64,000 bases of DNA from Schaalia sp. Marseille-Q2122 (GCF_903645355.1 NZ_CAHJXR010000003.1:310001-374000), one strand, 5' to 3'. Numbered from the stretch's first letter, positions 10,149 to 18,857 are shown. Notes: generated by a model from the sequence alone, not told the origin. Numbers and translations: made by a program.

Positions 10149-10276
10149 CGCGAGTGGTCGCTTCGACGCGACCACTCGCGGTGTTTTTTCAGGTTGGGGT
10201 GTGTGGAGGTGACTACTCGCGGTGTTTTTTCAGGTTGGGGTGTGTGGAGGTGACCACTCGCGGTGTTTTTTCAGGT
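10149..10276. repeat. Palindromic repeat plus two tandem half units
   Basis: A full palindrome (arms CGCGAGTGGTCGC at 10149-10161 and GCGACCACTCGCG at 10168-10180) is followed by GTGTTTTTTCAGG. Two more copies of the right arm follow at 10209 and 10250 (the first has one T-for-C change), each again followed by GTGTTTTTTCAGG. The tandem spacing is about 41 bases. The T runs make it a likely terminator of plus-strand transcripts entering from the left. Confidence 0.85.
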
Positions 10277-10333
10277 GGGCTACGGGGAGGAAGGGTTTGT
10301 GAGCGCTCGTGGAAAAGGGCAAGGGGAGCGGGC

Positions 10334-10345
10334 TACCCTAGGGCC
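10334..10345 (+). promoter_or_regulatory. -10 box of a probable leaderless promoter for purU
   Basis: TACCCT at 10334-10339 ends six bases before the ATG at 10346. That spacing puts the transcription start at or next to the start codon, as in leaderless actinobacterial mRNAs. There is no ribosome-binding sequence before this ATG. Confidence 0.55.
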
Positions 10346-11224
10346 ATGACGAATTCTGCACCCCTCGCGCCTGCGACCTCGGAAAAGCTTGTCCTCACCC
10401 TCTCCTGCCCCGACCAGCCCGGTATCGTGCACGCAGTGACAGGGGTGATCACACGCATCGGTGGAAACATCATCCAGTCGCAGCAGTTCGGAGATCCCGA
10501 CTCAGGCCTGTTTTTTATGCGCGTTGAGGTCGATTCCCCTGTGGGGCGCGAACCCGTTGAAGAAGGCATGCGTGAGCTTGAGCAGCGCTTTAACGCCACA
10601 TGGAATGTCGACCAGCTCGGACGCCCTCTGCGCACCGTGATTATGGTCTCACGCGAAGGGCATTGCCTCTCTGACCTGCTGTATCGCCAGCGCTCTCAAG
10701 GCTTGCCGATCGAGGTCGTCGCCGTTGTCGGCAACCACCCTGATCTGGCTCCCGTCGCACAGTTCTACGGGATTCCCTTCCTGCTGGTGCCCGTGACGAA
10801 GGAATCCAAGCAACGCGCCGAGGAGGAGCTCTTGACCCTCGTGCGCGCTGAAAATGTTGAACTCTTGATTCTGGCCCGGTATATGCAGATTCTTTCAGAG
10901 AATGTCTGCGCAGAAATGGCCGGACGAATTATCAATATCCACCACTCATTCCTTCCTTCTTTTAAGGGAGCTCGCCCCTACGCTCAAGCGCATGAACGCG
11001 GCGTGAAACTCATTGGCGCAACTGCGCATTATGTCACTCCCGATCTTGACGAAGGGCCCATCATTGAGCAGGACGTCACCCGCGTTACCCACGCCGATTC
11101 CACTGCTGACATGGTCGCACTGGGCCAAGACGTGGAGCGACGCGTCCTCGCCCAAGCCGTGCGCTGGCACTCTGAGCACCGCGTGTTGATGGATGGTGCG
11201 AGAACTGTTGTGTTTTCTCAATAA
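10346..11224 (+). CDS. purU: Formyltetrahydrofolate deformylase
   Basis: Hydrolyses 10-formyl-tetrahydrofolate to formate and tetrahydrofolate, balancing one-carbon pools. The protein has 292 residues. The N-terminal ACT domain (LTLSCPDQPGIVHAVTGVI, residues about 15-90) would sense glycine/methionine; the C-terminal formyl-transferase fold has the catalytic Asn-His segment NIHHSFLPSFKGARPY and the Asp in DLDEGPIIEQD. The frame is open back to 10154 through the repeat, but the MTNSAP start at 10346 fits the family and the -10 box. The folate link with the glyA-folD operon is functional, not positional. Confidence 0.95.
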   Translation: MTNSAPLAPATSEKLVLTLSCPDQPGIVHAVTGVITRIGGNIIQSQQFGDPDSGLFFMRVEVDSPVGREPVEEGMRELEQRFNATWNVDQLGRPLRTVIMVSREGHCLSDLLYRQRSQGLPIEVVAVVGNHPDLAPVAQFYGIPFLLVPVTKESKQRAEEELLTLVRAENVELLILARYMQILSENVCAEMAGRIINIHHSFLPSFKGARPYAQAHERGVKLIGATAHYVTPDLDEGPIIEQDVTRVTHADSTADMVALGQDVERRVLAQAVRWHSEHRVLMDGARTVVFSQ

Positions 11225-11240
11225 CCCAAAGTGATGGTAA

Positions 11241-11296
11241 GAGGGGCGGAAGTGTTTTACGCTGGAATGACTGTGTCAAAGCTACTTCCGCTCCTC
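11241..11296 (+). promoter_or_regulatory. Long stem-loop between purU and the polysaccharide operon
   Basis: GAGGGGCGGAAGT (11241-11253) pairs with ACTTCCGCTCCTC (11284-11296), with one G-U pair and a 30-base loop. It ends 49 bases before the first gene of the polysaccharide operon and is not followed by a U run, so it may be a leader structure rather than a terminator. Confidence 0.45.
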
Positions 11297-11345
11297 ACCA
11301 CAGTGGCAAAAACAGGGGAGTAGCAGTCTAAGTAAAGGAAACGGC

Positions 11346-11810
11346 GTGATTATCGGCTACGTCCCCGGTGGATTCGACATGCTCCACGTTGGGCATCTCA
11401 ATATCTTGCGTGCTGCACGGGAACGCTGCGATCGCCTCGTCGTGGGGGTAGCCACCGACGAATCCCTCGAACGGATGAAGGGCCGCCCACCCGTCATCCC
11501 CCTCCGAGAGCGCTGCGAGCTCATCGCCTCCCTCCGCTTCGTTGACGCTGTCGTCGTCGATCTTGACCAGGACAAACGTCTGGCATGGCACCTCCAACCC
11601 TTCGACGTCCTCTTCAAAGGCGATGATTGGGAGGGCACTGAAAAGGGTGCCCGCCTCGAAGCCGAGCTCGCTGAGGTCGGCGCCACGGTGGTCTACCTGC
11701 CCTACACGCCCTCAACCTCCTCGACCATGCTGCGCCAATTCCTCTCTGCCGCCGAGGTTGAAGAAGAACTTCAAAGCACGCCCGCTCCTGCCAGCGGAGC
11801 CCTCCGATGA
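11346..11810 (+). CDS. Glycerol-3-phosphate cytidylyltransferase-like (TagD family)
   Basis: Nucleotidyltransferase of 154 residues expected to make CDP-glycerol (or a close CDP-polyol) from CTP. The HxGH motif is in GGFDMLHVGHLNIL near the N-terminus, KGDDWEG lies at mid protein and the ISSTxxR-like site reads TPSTSSTMLRQF. GTG start at 11346 with an AAAGGA site. It overlaps the next gene (a CDP-alcohol phosphotransferase) by four bases. The pair suggests that an activated glycerol-phosphate-like alcohol is built into a lipid or wall polymer. Ethanolamine-phosphate or FAD-synthetase relatives are less likely. Confidence 0.85.
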   Translation: MIIGYVPGGFDMLHVGHLNILRAARERCDRLVVGVATDESLERMKGRPPVIPLRERCELIASLRFVDAVVVDLDQDKRLAWHLQPFDVLFKGDDWEGTEKGARLEAELAEVGATVVYLPYTPSTSSTMLRQFLSAAEVEEELQSTPAPASGALR

Positions 11811-12571
11811 GCGCCCCCCTTCAGCTTCCTCCCAACGCCTCGTGGCCCGATCATTTCCGCGCCGCCCGGGCCACCCTTGACGCCGCACAAAAGCCCGGCA
11901 ATGGCGTGCCCGCCTACACGCGCTGGGTGAACCGCCGCGCCGCCCGCCTCATCGCCTCCTTCGGCGCGGCCAGCCGCATGACCCCCAATATGGTCACCGG
12001 CATCTCCTTCCTCCTCTCACTGGGTGGCATGGCCCTCATGCTCAGCCAACCCCCCCACCCCCTCCAGGGTGTGGGGGTCGCAGTGCTCCTCGCGCTGGGC
12101 TACATCTTTGACTCCGCTGACGGACAGCTTGCCCGCCTTACCGGCCGCTCTTCCAAAGCGGGGGAGTGGCTTGACCATGTGGTTGACGCGATCCGCTCGC
12201 CCGCCATTCACCTCAGCGTCGCCATCGCCACCGTCCTTTACCAGCCGCACCTGTGGTGGCTTGCCCTCGTTGCCCTGGGATACTCCCTGGTTACCTCCGC
12301 GCAGTTCCTCAGCCAGATCCTTGCGGAGGCCTTTGTCCGCGCCGCTGGCCGCCCGCAAACGCGAGGCGGGAACCTGCGCTCCTGGATCCTCCTGCCCACC
12401 GACCCTGGCACCCTGTGCTGGTCCTTCCTCCTATGGGGCCTTGCCCCCTGGGCTGGACTGTCGCCCTTTGCGCTGCTGTACACGGCTCTGGCGGCTATTG
12501 CCGTGGCTCACGCGCTCATGTCGATGCGTCGTCGTTACCGCGACCTGACCGCCCTCGATCGCAATGCCTGA
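11807..12571 (+). CDS. CDP-alcohol phosphatidyltransferase family protein
   Basis: Integral membrane enzyme of 254 residues that transfers a phospho-alcohol from a CDP-alcohol to an acceptor. The signature D-x2-DG-x2-AR-x8-G-x3-D-x3-D is present as DSADGQLARLTGRSSKAGEW followed by LDHVVD (near residues 104-128). About six helices surround it. It is coupled to the TagD-like gene by ATGA and to the following glycosyltransferase by an 8-base overlap, so its acceptor is probably a polysaccharide-pathway lipid (inference) rather than bulk phospholipid. Confidence 0.9.
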   Translation: MSAPLQLPPNASWPDHFRAARATLDAAQKPGNGVPAYTRWVNRRAARLIASFGAASRMTPNMVTGISFLLSLGGMALMLSQPPHPLQGVGVAVLLALGYIFDSADGQLARLTGRSSKAGEWLDHVVDAIRSPAIHLSVAIATVLYQPHLWWLALVALGYSLVTSAQFLSQILAEAFVRAAGRPQTRGGNLRSWILLPTDPGTLCWSFLLWGLAPWAGLSPFALLYTALAAIAVAHALMSMRRRYRDLTALDRNA

Positions 12572-13565
12572 ACTCAGCGTCCTCCTTCCCGCACGCAACG
12601 CGGCCGCCACCATCGCTCAGGCGGTCACCTCCACCTTGCGTGCCATGCCGCGTGACGCTGAGTTGGTCATTGTGGACGATGGTTCCCAGGATGCCACCGC
12701 CGAAGAGGCCACCGCAGCAGCTGAGCGTGTGGGAAAAGCTGCCCACATGCGCATCATCGGGCATGAGGGCAGTGGGGGAGTGTCGCACGCCCTCAACTTC
12801 CTTCTGGAGTCCACGGATTCAGCGTTGGTTGCGCGTATGGATGCTGACGACCGCTGTCTTCCCTGGCGCTTCACCCGCTCTTTGGCTGCCCTCCAAGCCG
12901 GTAATGACATGGTCTTTACGCAGATCATCGAGGATCGAGGCCGCCGCCTCACCCCCAAGCCGCCCATCGGTATTGCGCCGGAGGCTTTTGGCTTGCACCT
13001 GCTGCTGACCAACCCCGTCTCTCACCCGACGATGCTTGCCAGGCGTGAACTTCTCAGCGAGCTTGAGGGCTACCGGCACCTGCCCGCCGAGGACTACGAC
13101 CTGTGGATGCGGGCAGCGCTCGCGGGCGCACGAATCCGGCGCCTGCCGCTGTGGGGGCTGCTCTACCGCATGCATGATGCGCAAATTACGGCCTCCGCCC
13201 AGTGGCGCCAATCCTCGTGGGACAATCCTGAGCAGGCGCAGGTCTTTGCTCAGCTGAGTGAATCGCTGGTAGGTCGGCCTCTCGAGCGCATCGTGAGTCT
13301 GGCCGCGCTTCCTCCCGCGCGCAAAGCTGCCGCTTTAGTGGATTTCCGCAGCGCGCTCCTTCCTGCCATTAATGCCCAGGAACCTTTGAGCGCGCGGATT
13401 CTGCGTCGGAAGTTGTATGAGCGTTTAGCGTGGGCGAGCTCCTACACGCCTCCTGTCGATCGTGCCCCCGCGCTTTCGCCTCGACACTCAGACTCTGCTG
13501 AACAATTAGCTGATATCACTGCTGACAGCGCCACCCGCACCACTCAGGAAGGTACTGCGCGATGA
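12564..13565 (+). CDS. Glycosyltransferase, family 2
   Basis: Cytoplasmic GT-A fold transferase of 333 residues. It has the start PELSVLLPARNAAATIAQAV, the first Asp motif (VIVDDGSQD), the metal-binding DxD (RMDADDRC, about residue 95) and the acceptor/base region EDYDLWMRA. It uses a nucleotide sugar to extend a lipid-linked glycan; the sugar cannot be read from sequence. It overlaps both neighbours, in the middle of the polysaccharide operon. Confidence 0.92.
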   Translation: MPELSVLLPARNAAATIAQAVTSTLRAMPRDAELVIVDDGSQDATAEEATAAAERVGKAAHMRIIGHEGSGGVSHALNFLLESTDSALVARMDADDRCLPWRFTRSLAALQAGNDMVFTQIIEDRGRRLTPKPPIGIAPEAFGLHLLLTNPVSHPTMLARRELLSELEGYRHLPAEDYDLWMRAALAGARIRRLPLWGLLYRMHDAQITASAQWRQSSWDNPEQAQVFAQLSESLVGRPLERIVSLAALPPARKAAALVDFRSALLPAINAQEPLSARILRRKLYERLAWASSYTPPVDRAPALSPRHSDSAEQLADITADSATRTTQEGTAR

Positions 13566-15265
13566 CCCTTTTGACTCTGCCTCCATCTGCGGGCCCTCAA
13601 GTTGTGAAGCGAGTGCTGCATACTCGCTGGCGAGCCCTCATTATCACCTTCTTTGTGGTGCTTTTGACCAGCGCGCTTGCTGTGACGCTCATTCCTCGTC
13701 AGTACACGGCGTCGAATACGGTCCAGATCACGCCCTTGGGGGTTGAAACCGCTGCTCCCTCGCGTTCAGGCTCGGTGGATATGACAACGGAAGTGGAGCT
13801 GGTTCGCTCAGCGAAGACTGCTTCCAACGCGTTGGAGCATCTGGGGTCGGGGTGGGTGCTCGAAGACCTTATGGAGAATGTCAGTGTGTCGGCTGATCCC
13901 CTTGGCGCGGTGCTGACGATCTCATGGACGGACACTAACCCGGATCGCGCTAGGGCTGCCTCTGCAGCGCTGGCAAAGGCGTATCTGCAGGTGCGCGCCG
14001 AGTTAGCTCGCCTTCGTGCGCAGGCTCTGCGTGAGTCTCTCGACACTCAGATAGAGAAGCATCAGGAAGAGCTGAAGAATATTACGGACAGCTCACCGAG
14101 CGCTCAGGGCCAGCGCGACGCTATTTTTAGTGCCATTACGACCCTGGTCTCTCGCCGGGCAACCTTGGAAAATTACAATGCTCCAGCCGGTCAGATCATC
14201 ACGCCCGATACTGCCGTTCCCCTCATTATCGGCCCGTCGCGCGTGAAGATTATTGCCGCCTCCCTTTTGAGCGGTGTTTTCCTTGGCCTTCTGGTGGTCC
14301 TCCTGCGTGAGAAAACCGACCCGCGTATTCGTGACGCCGCACAGCTGGCAGAGATCGTAGCAGCGCCTGTGTGGGGCCCTGATCTGACCGGCGAGGGCGC
14401 CGTGCGCTGGTACGGTGCGGCCCGAATGGCCGTGTTAGCGGGGAAGGAGCATGGCCGTGCCGCCCTCATCATTGACTCCACTGAGGCTGAGGCTGAACTG
14501 CTGATGAGTGCCGTTGCCGACGCCAATGACGACCAGGGGAATGGGGAGGATCTGCTGGTCATTGATCTGCATGCCCCTCGCGAGAAGGTGTTGCGCTCCC
14601 TGGCTTTCGTTGGTCACGTGTCGATCGCGCCCGGTATTCACATGCCGCGTGCGGAGGTGCGTCAGCTTGTTGACCAGATCGACTCCAGTGGATGTCACCT
14701 CATCGGCGCCTTCATCCTGCCGCCAAAGTATTACGCCGATGGGAAGGACATGATGGGGGTCACCTCCGCAGCGGCAGGACGCGATTCTTCGGCGGGAGAG
14801 AAGAGTGGCCGCGCAGCAGAGGCTGACTACACGCTCAACGTCCCCGCCGATACCTCCAAGGAAGGCCGCCGCACCTTGTCTGCAGAGGAGTACGCGCAGT
14901 TGCCTGATCCCCAGCTGGTATTTGAACGCGCTGATGATGAGGGCGTTGGTGGCCCAGAGGCTCATCACGAGTACGTTCTCGGAGCCGATACCGAGTCTGC
15001 GCGCAGTGAAGTCAACGCCAAGGCCGGTGATGCAGGAGATTCAGGAGACGCACCCTCCGCCGCTGTTCTTGAGACCGGCGCTTCTGACAACGCAGCAGGT
15101 GATGCCGCGCAGGACTGGCGCTCCCGGGAGAGTCACCGCCCCTCTCAGACCGACCTCATTATTGGTGAGGATCGAGCACCGACGGTCGCCATCATCCCCA
15201 AGGGGACAGCTCCGGGGAGGATCTCCCACCCGGGTTCCACCCAGCCGTCGAGCAACAACGCATAG
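13562..15265 (+). CDS. Wzz-type chain-length/export protein with cytoplasmic tail
   Basis: Polysaccharide co-polymerase-like protein of 567 residues. The Wzz domain has its first helix at about residues 22-44 (RALIITFFVVLLTSALAV), a predicted coiled region that includes the ALRESLDTQIEKHQEELKN stretch, and a second helix near 222-243. The following domain (about 265-400) resembles the CpsD/BY-kinase or MinD fold (AALIIDSTEAEAE, LLVIDLHAPREK, HLIGAFILPP) but shows no Walker A GKT or Tyr cluster, so it is probably a degenerate kinase-like domain. The last about 160 residues are Ala/Asp/Gly-rich and likely disordered. It would control chain length or export of the surface polymer. Confidence 0.85.
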   Translation: MTLLTLPPSAGPQVVKRVLHTRWRALIITFFVVLLTSALAVTLIPRQYTASNTVQITPLGVETAAPSRSGSVDMTTEVELVRSAKTASNALEHLGSGWVLEDLMENVSVSADPLGAVLTISWTDTNPDRARAASAALAKAYLQVRAELARLRAQALRESLDTQIEKHQEELKNITDSSPSAQGQRDAIFSAITTLVSRRATLENYNAPAGQIITPDTAVPLIIGPSRVKIIAASLLSGVFLGLLVVLLREKTDPRIRDAAQLAEIVAAPVWGPDLTGEGAVRWYGAARMAVLAGKEHGRAALIIDSTEAEAELLMSAVADANDDQGNGEDLLVIDLHAPREKVLRSLAFVGHVSIAPGIHMPRAEVRQLVDQIDSSGCHLIGAFILPPKYYADGKDMMGVTSAAAGRDSSAGEKSGRAAEADYTLNVPADTSKEGRRTLSAEEYAQLPDPQLVFERADDEGVGGPEAHHEYVLGADTESARSEVNAKAGDAGDSGDAPSAAVLETGASDNAAGDAAQDWRSRESHRPSQTDLIIGEDRAPTVAIIPKGTAPGRISHPGSTQPSSNNA

Positions 15266-15285
15266 GAGGCCCGCCTGCCGCGTTC

Positions 15286-15350
15286 TTGTCACCACCGCAG
15301 CGTCACCCACCGCAGTGTCACCCATCGCAGTGTCACCCACCGCAGCGTCA
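15286..15350 (+). repeat. Four tandem 15-bp repeats
   Basis: About four copies of a 15-base unit (TCACCCACCGCAGTG with C/T and G/C variants) follow just after the stop of the Wzz-like gene. The period is a multiple of three and the units stay in frame with the preceding gene beyond its TAG, encoding VTHRS repeats. It may be a leftover coding minisatellite. Confidence 0.75.
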
Positions 15351-15497
15351 CTATAGCGGCGCCCCGCAGCAGGGCAGAGCCGCGCGAGCATCGTGACGAT
15401 GTCGGCACTGCACTTCCCCCTCACTAGCACATCCCTTGCCGCCGCCAAACATGTGGCTTTTTGGTAGGCGCACTCCCGTTCGAGGAGGCTTCCCGCA

Positions 15498-16844
15498 ATG
15501 ACCGTCCCCCAGAGGAACACACCCGCCCCTCTTCCCGCTACCCACGCTGAGCAGGAGCATGGGGGCGACCGACGAATGCAGGATGCTCCCCAGGGCGAGG
15601 GCGCGCTTATCGCGCATTATGTCGATGAACGCGACCTTCATGTCCTTGCGGGAAGCGAGGCCGACCCGCGTGCCCTCGTCCTTGTGCGCAGCGAAGGCCG
15701 AAGCTCCCACATCATTGACTGCGCCCCCGCCGCAGCACTGCCGACCATCCTGCGTGAACTCCCTCCCGTCATGGTCAAACCGCGCGGATGGACTGAGGGC
15801 GCGGGCGCAACACTGAGAGCCACCGTCGTCATCTGCACCACGGGAACATCGCCCTACCTGCGCCGCAGTGTTGAAGCCGTCCTCGCACAGCGCCACGACG
15901 CCTTCGACCTGTGTGTCGTTGATAACGATCCAGCTTCCGGAGCGACCAGGGCGGCGCTTGTGGATATTGAGGACCCGCGCCTGAGCATTGTGAACGCATC
16001 CCAGCCGGGCTTGTCGCGGGCACGCAACCGTGGGGTTCTTGCCGCAACGGGTGAGATTATCGCCTTCACCGACGATGACGCCTTCGTGGACGCCGACTGG
16101 TTGCGCGCCCTGTGCGACCCTTTCGCCTCCGATCCGGAGCGACGGATCGGCGCCACCACGGGGATTGTCCTCCCCGCAGAGCTGACCCACCGCACGCAAC
16201 GGTGGTTCGAAGCGCGCGGCGGTTTCCCCAAGGACCTCATCCCGCGCCTGTGGTCCTTGCGTGAGGAGCCGCACCTGGCCTCCTTTGGTGAGGTCGGCGA
16301 GGGCGGGCCCCTTTATCCCGTGACGACGGCCCGCGTGGGGGCAGGGGTCTGTATGGCCTTCCGCGCGGAAGTTCTCCGTGAGGTCGGCCCCTTCGACCCG
16401 GCGCTGGGGGCTGGAACCCTCACCCGAGGCGGTGAGGATCTTGACATGTTTGCGCGTGTCCTGCGCGCTGGTTACGCCATTATCCACAGCCCCGATGCGG
16501 TCGTGCATCACGTTCATCGCACGGACCGGGAGGGCCTTGAGCGTCAGGTTCGCGGCAATGGGTCGGGTATGTCGGCTCTCATCACTAAGGCCGTGCGCGA
16601 GCGGCCCTCGAGCCTGCTTCTGGTGGCGTCCCGATTGGGGGCTGTGGCTCGTCGCGTCGCCCCTGGATCGGAGCGGGTAGTGGGAAGCGATCCTGATGTG
16701 CCCGCCTCCCTCACCCGCGAGGAGATCCGCGGCTTCCTGGAAGGGCCTTTGCTGTACGTTCGGGCTCGCTTGCGCGCTGAGCGTGTGCGGCGCCGGCGAC
16801 GCCCTCGTCCTTCCTTCCGCTCACGTGGTGAGGGGCGAGGATGA
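15498..16844 (+). CDS. Glycosyltransferase, family 2
   Basis: 448 residues. An N-terminal region of about 110 residues without clear motifs precedes a GT-A domain: TVVICTTGTSPYLRRSVEAV, CVVDNDPAS, then RNRGVLAATGEIIAFTDDDA with the DDD metal site (near residue 190), and a late GGEDLDMFARVLRAG acceptor motif. The ATG at 15498 has a strong AGGAGG site and begins a new block of the operon after the 15-bp repeats. The long N-terminal extension is unusual and of unknown role. Confidence 0.9.
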   Translation: MTVPQRNTPAPLPATHAEQEHGGDRRMQDAPQGEGALIAHYVDERDLHVLAGSEADPRALVLVRSEGRSSHIIDCAPAAALPTILRELPPVMVKPRGWTEGAGATLRATVVICTTGTSPYLRRSVEAVLAQRHDAFDLCVVDNDPASGATRAALVDIEDPRLSIVNASQPGLSRARNRGVLAATGEIIAFTDDDAFVDADWLRALCDPFASDPERRIGATTGIVLPAELTHRTQRWFEARGGFPKDLIPRLWSLREEPHLASFGEVGEGGPLYPVTTARVGAGVCMAFRAEVLREVGPFDPALGAGTLTRGGEDLDMFARVLRAGYAIIHSPDAVVHHVHRTDREGLERQVRGNGSGMSALITKAVRERPSSLLLVASRLGAVARRVAPGSERVVGSDPDVPASLTREEIRGFLEGPLLYVRARLRAERVRRRRRPRPSFRSRGEGRG

Positions 16845-18211
16845 AAGAAACGTTGCCAACGGCGCTTGGCGTGCGTGAAGAGCGCCTCACCGCACTGTGG
16901 AAAGAGCGCGAGCGCGGCGGCCCTTTCGATAATGGACGAGGCCACCGCGCAGATCTCATGGCCGCCTGGCCCTTCCATATTGCCTTCGCTGGGTATTTCC
17001 TGTGGTGGCTACTGGGGCCGGGCGATATGGTGTGGCTGGCCGCCGCGATTCTGATGGCGATGTTCTGGGTGGGGGCGCGAGGCTTCGCCTTCCCTCGAGG
17101 GGCGCTGCTGTGGGCGCTTTTCCTTGTGTGGGTTGTCGTCTCCCTCAGCATGATTGATACCAGCGGGCGTATGGTGGGCGCCCTGTATCGTTTTCTCTTA
17201 CTGTTGGCGGCTACCGTCTTTGGGCTGCACGTCTATAACGCGCGCCGATCCTTGTCTTTGCGGGCAATTAGCGCGGCCATGACGCTCTTCTTGCTGGCGG
17301 TGACTGCGGGTGGTTTCCTCGCGATGGCACAACCGGATCTGGTGATCAAGACGCCGATGGCCTACATTGTGCCCTCCTCGTTGCTGGACAATGAGTTGGT
17401 GCGTGACATGGCGATCCGCCACACGACCCAGTGGGATCCGACGCTGCTGGTTCAGGGGGAGCCCCGCCCTTCGGCTCCTTTCCTTTATGCCAACACTTGG
17501 GGAAATATCTATTCTTTGCTGCTGCCTATGTCGTTGCTCCACGCGCGTTTGGAATGGGACCGGCGCTCTTTGTGGCGCTGGCCGGTGACAGTGCTGTGCC
17601 TCGTGTCGACGATTCCCGCTGTGTACACCTTGAACCGTGGGATGTTTGTCGGCTTGGCAGTGGTGGCGCTGTGGGTGGCTATCCAATCCCTGCGTGAAGG
17701 GCGCTGGAAGGGTGTGGTGAGTGGTGCGGGGGCGCTGGGTGTTGCAGGTGTTGTCTGGATGGTCTCTCCGGCGGGCACGGCCTTCTTTGAGCGCCTAGAG
17801 ACAACGAAATCGACGGTGGATCGTTTTTCGCTCTACTCCATGACCTTGGCTGAGCTGAACGGCTCTCCCTTATTGGGCTTTGGAGCGCCTCGTCCTTCGC
17901 CTTTCCCGTGGCTTCCCTCTTTGGGAACCCAGGGGCAGTTCTGGACGGTTCTTTTCTCGCACGGCTACGTCGGGGCGACCCTGTTCATGGGCTTTTTGGG
18001 GTTCAGTTTTCTTATCGCCTTCCGACGCACGGATTTGGCGGGGGCGGTGTATGCCGGTGCCGTCTTGGCAACGATTGTTGAGACCATGTATTACGGCATG
18101 ACGACGGGTTTGATTGTGACCTTCGTTGCCATTGCTGTGATTGCTCGAGGGGATGTGCTTCCAGATCCGGTGGTCAACATTCGGGGTTCTCGGGGAAGGA
18201 CTGGTGCGTGA
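16841..18211 (+). CDS. O-antigen ligase/polymerase-like membrane protein
   Basis: 456 residues with about ten predicted helices, matching the Wzy/O-antigen ligase (Wzy_C) layout: many helices, a large outside loop after mid protein, and the ligase motif region that includes LLGFGAPRPSPFPWLPSLGT followed by QGQFWTVLFSHGYVGA. It would polymerise or transfer lipid-linked repeat units on the outer face of the membrane. It overlaps the upstream transferase by ATGA. Its 3' end overlaps the convergent minus-strand gene by 38 bases. Confidence 0.87.
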   Translation: MKETLPTALGVREERLTALWKERERGGPFDNGRGHRADLMAAWPFHIAFAGYFLWWLLGPGDMVWLAAAILMAMFWVGARGFAFPRGALLWALFLVWVVVSLSMIDTSGRMVGALYRFLLLLAATVFGLHVYNARRSLSLRAISAAMTLFLLAVTAGGFLAMAQPDLVIKTPMAYIVPSSLLDNELVRDMAIRHTTQWDPTLLVQGEPRPSAPFLYANTWGNIYSLLLPMSLLHARLEWDRRSLWRWPVTVLCLVSTIPAVYTLNRGMFVGLAVVALWVAIQSLREGRWKGVVSGAGALGVAGVVWMVSPAGTAFFERLETTKSTVDRFSLYSMTLAELNGSPLLGFGAPRPSPFPWLPSLGTQGQFWTVLFSHGYVGATLFMGFLGFSFLIAFRRTDLAGAVYAGAVLATIVETMYYGMTTGLIVTFVAIAVIARGDVLPDPVVNIRGSRGRTGA

Positions 18212-18857
18212 CCTTCCATTTCCCGTCAATGAACTCCAGGTCAAAGAGGGATCGTGAGCGAGTGGGGGCCTGGTCATCGGAGACCTCGGCGCCATTTTCG
18301 TCGAGGACACGCACGGTGCTGGAGTCGACGCAGGCGAGGACTTGCATGGTGGTGCCGGTTTCTGAGACCTTCAGGACTTGGACATCGGAGATGACGGGTG
18401 TGCCTTCCTGCGTGTATCCCAGTAGGTTCCACTCTTCAGCTGTTGCTTGGAGGTCTTCCAGGGCAGTATTGGCGAGGGAATCGCTGGGGTCAATGGTGTC
18501 AGCAGGCGCTGCGAGGACCTCTGCTGAGCGGGCGAAGGCGTGGTCGATGGCGTCGATGGGGATGGTGACGTCAATGGGCGCAGTGTTCTTTTGGGGTTGG
18601 CCCGCTGGGGCTGCTGACTGCGCGGATTGTGTGGACTGCGCCGACTGCGCAGATTGTGCGGCGTTGGCGTGGGGTGTTGGTTCTTCGGACTGGTTGGCAG
18701 TGTGGGAGCGGAGGAAGACCACTCCGGCTGCGAGGAGGAAGGCCAGGGTTGCGCACAGGGCAATGAAGAGCGCGGCTTTTGAGAGTGATGCCAGGGTTTT
18801 CTTCACGGCAGGCCTTTCTTCCACGGGTGGTTGGGTGTGTTCTCTTCTGTTGAGCAT
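18174..18857 (-). CDS. Hypothetical membrane-anchored protein, Ala/Gln/Ser linker
   Basis: 227 residues, function not recognised. A basic N-terminus and one helix (about 24-50, AALFIALCATLAFLLAAGVV) anchor it. An AQSAQSAQSTQSAQSA low-complexity linker (about 66-83) follows, then an exported globular domain of about 120 residues that ends SLFDLEFIDGKWKVTHQSF, reminiscent of small NTF2-like or lipoprotein sensor domains. It is the only minus-strand gene inside the polysaccharide locus and is convergent with the ligase gene, overlapping it by 38 bases. Confidence 0.75.
   Translation of the reverse strand: MLNRREHTQPPVEERPAVKKTLASLSKAALFIALCATLAFLLAAGVVFLRSHTANQSEEPTPHANAAQSAQSAQSTQSAQSAAPAGQPQKNTAPIDVTIPIDAIDHAFARSAEVLAAPADTIDPSDSLANTALEDLQATAEEWNLLGYTQEGTPVISDVQVLKVSETGTTMQVLACVDSSTVRVLDENGAEVSDDQAPTRSRSLFDLEFIDGKWKVTHQSFPENPEC

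Noticed and set aside
10154-10345. N-terminal extension of purU through the repeat array
   Set aside because: It translates the repeat arms and T runs and is unlike PurU; the start at 10346 fits the family and has a -10 box in front.
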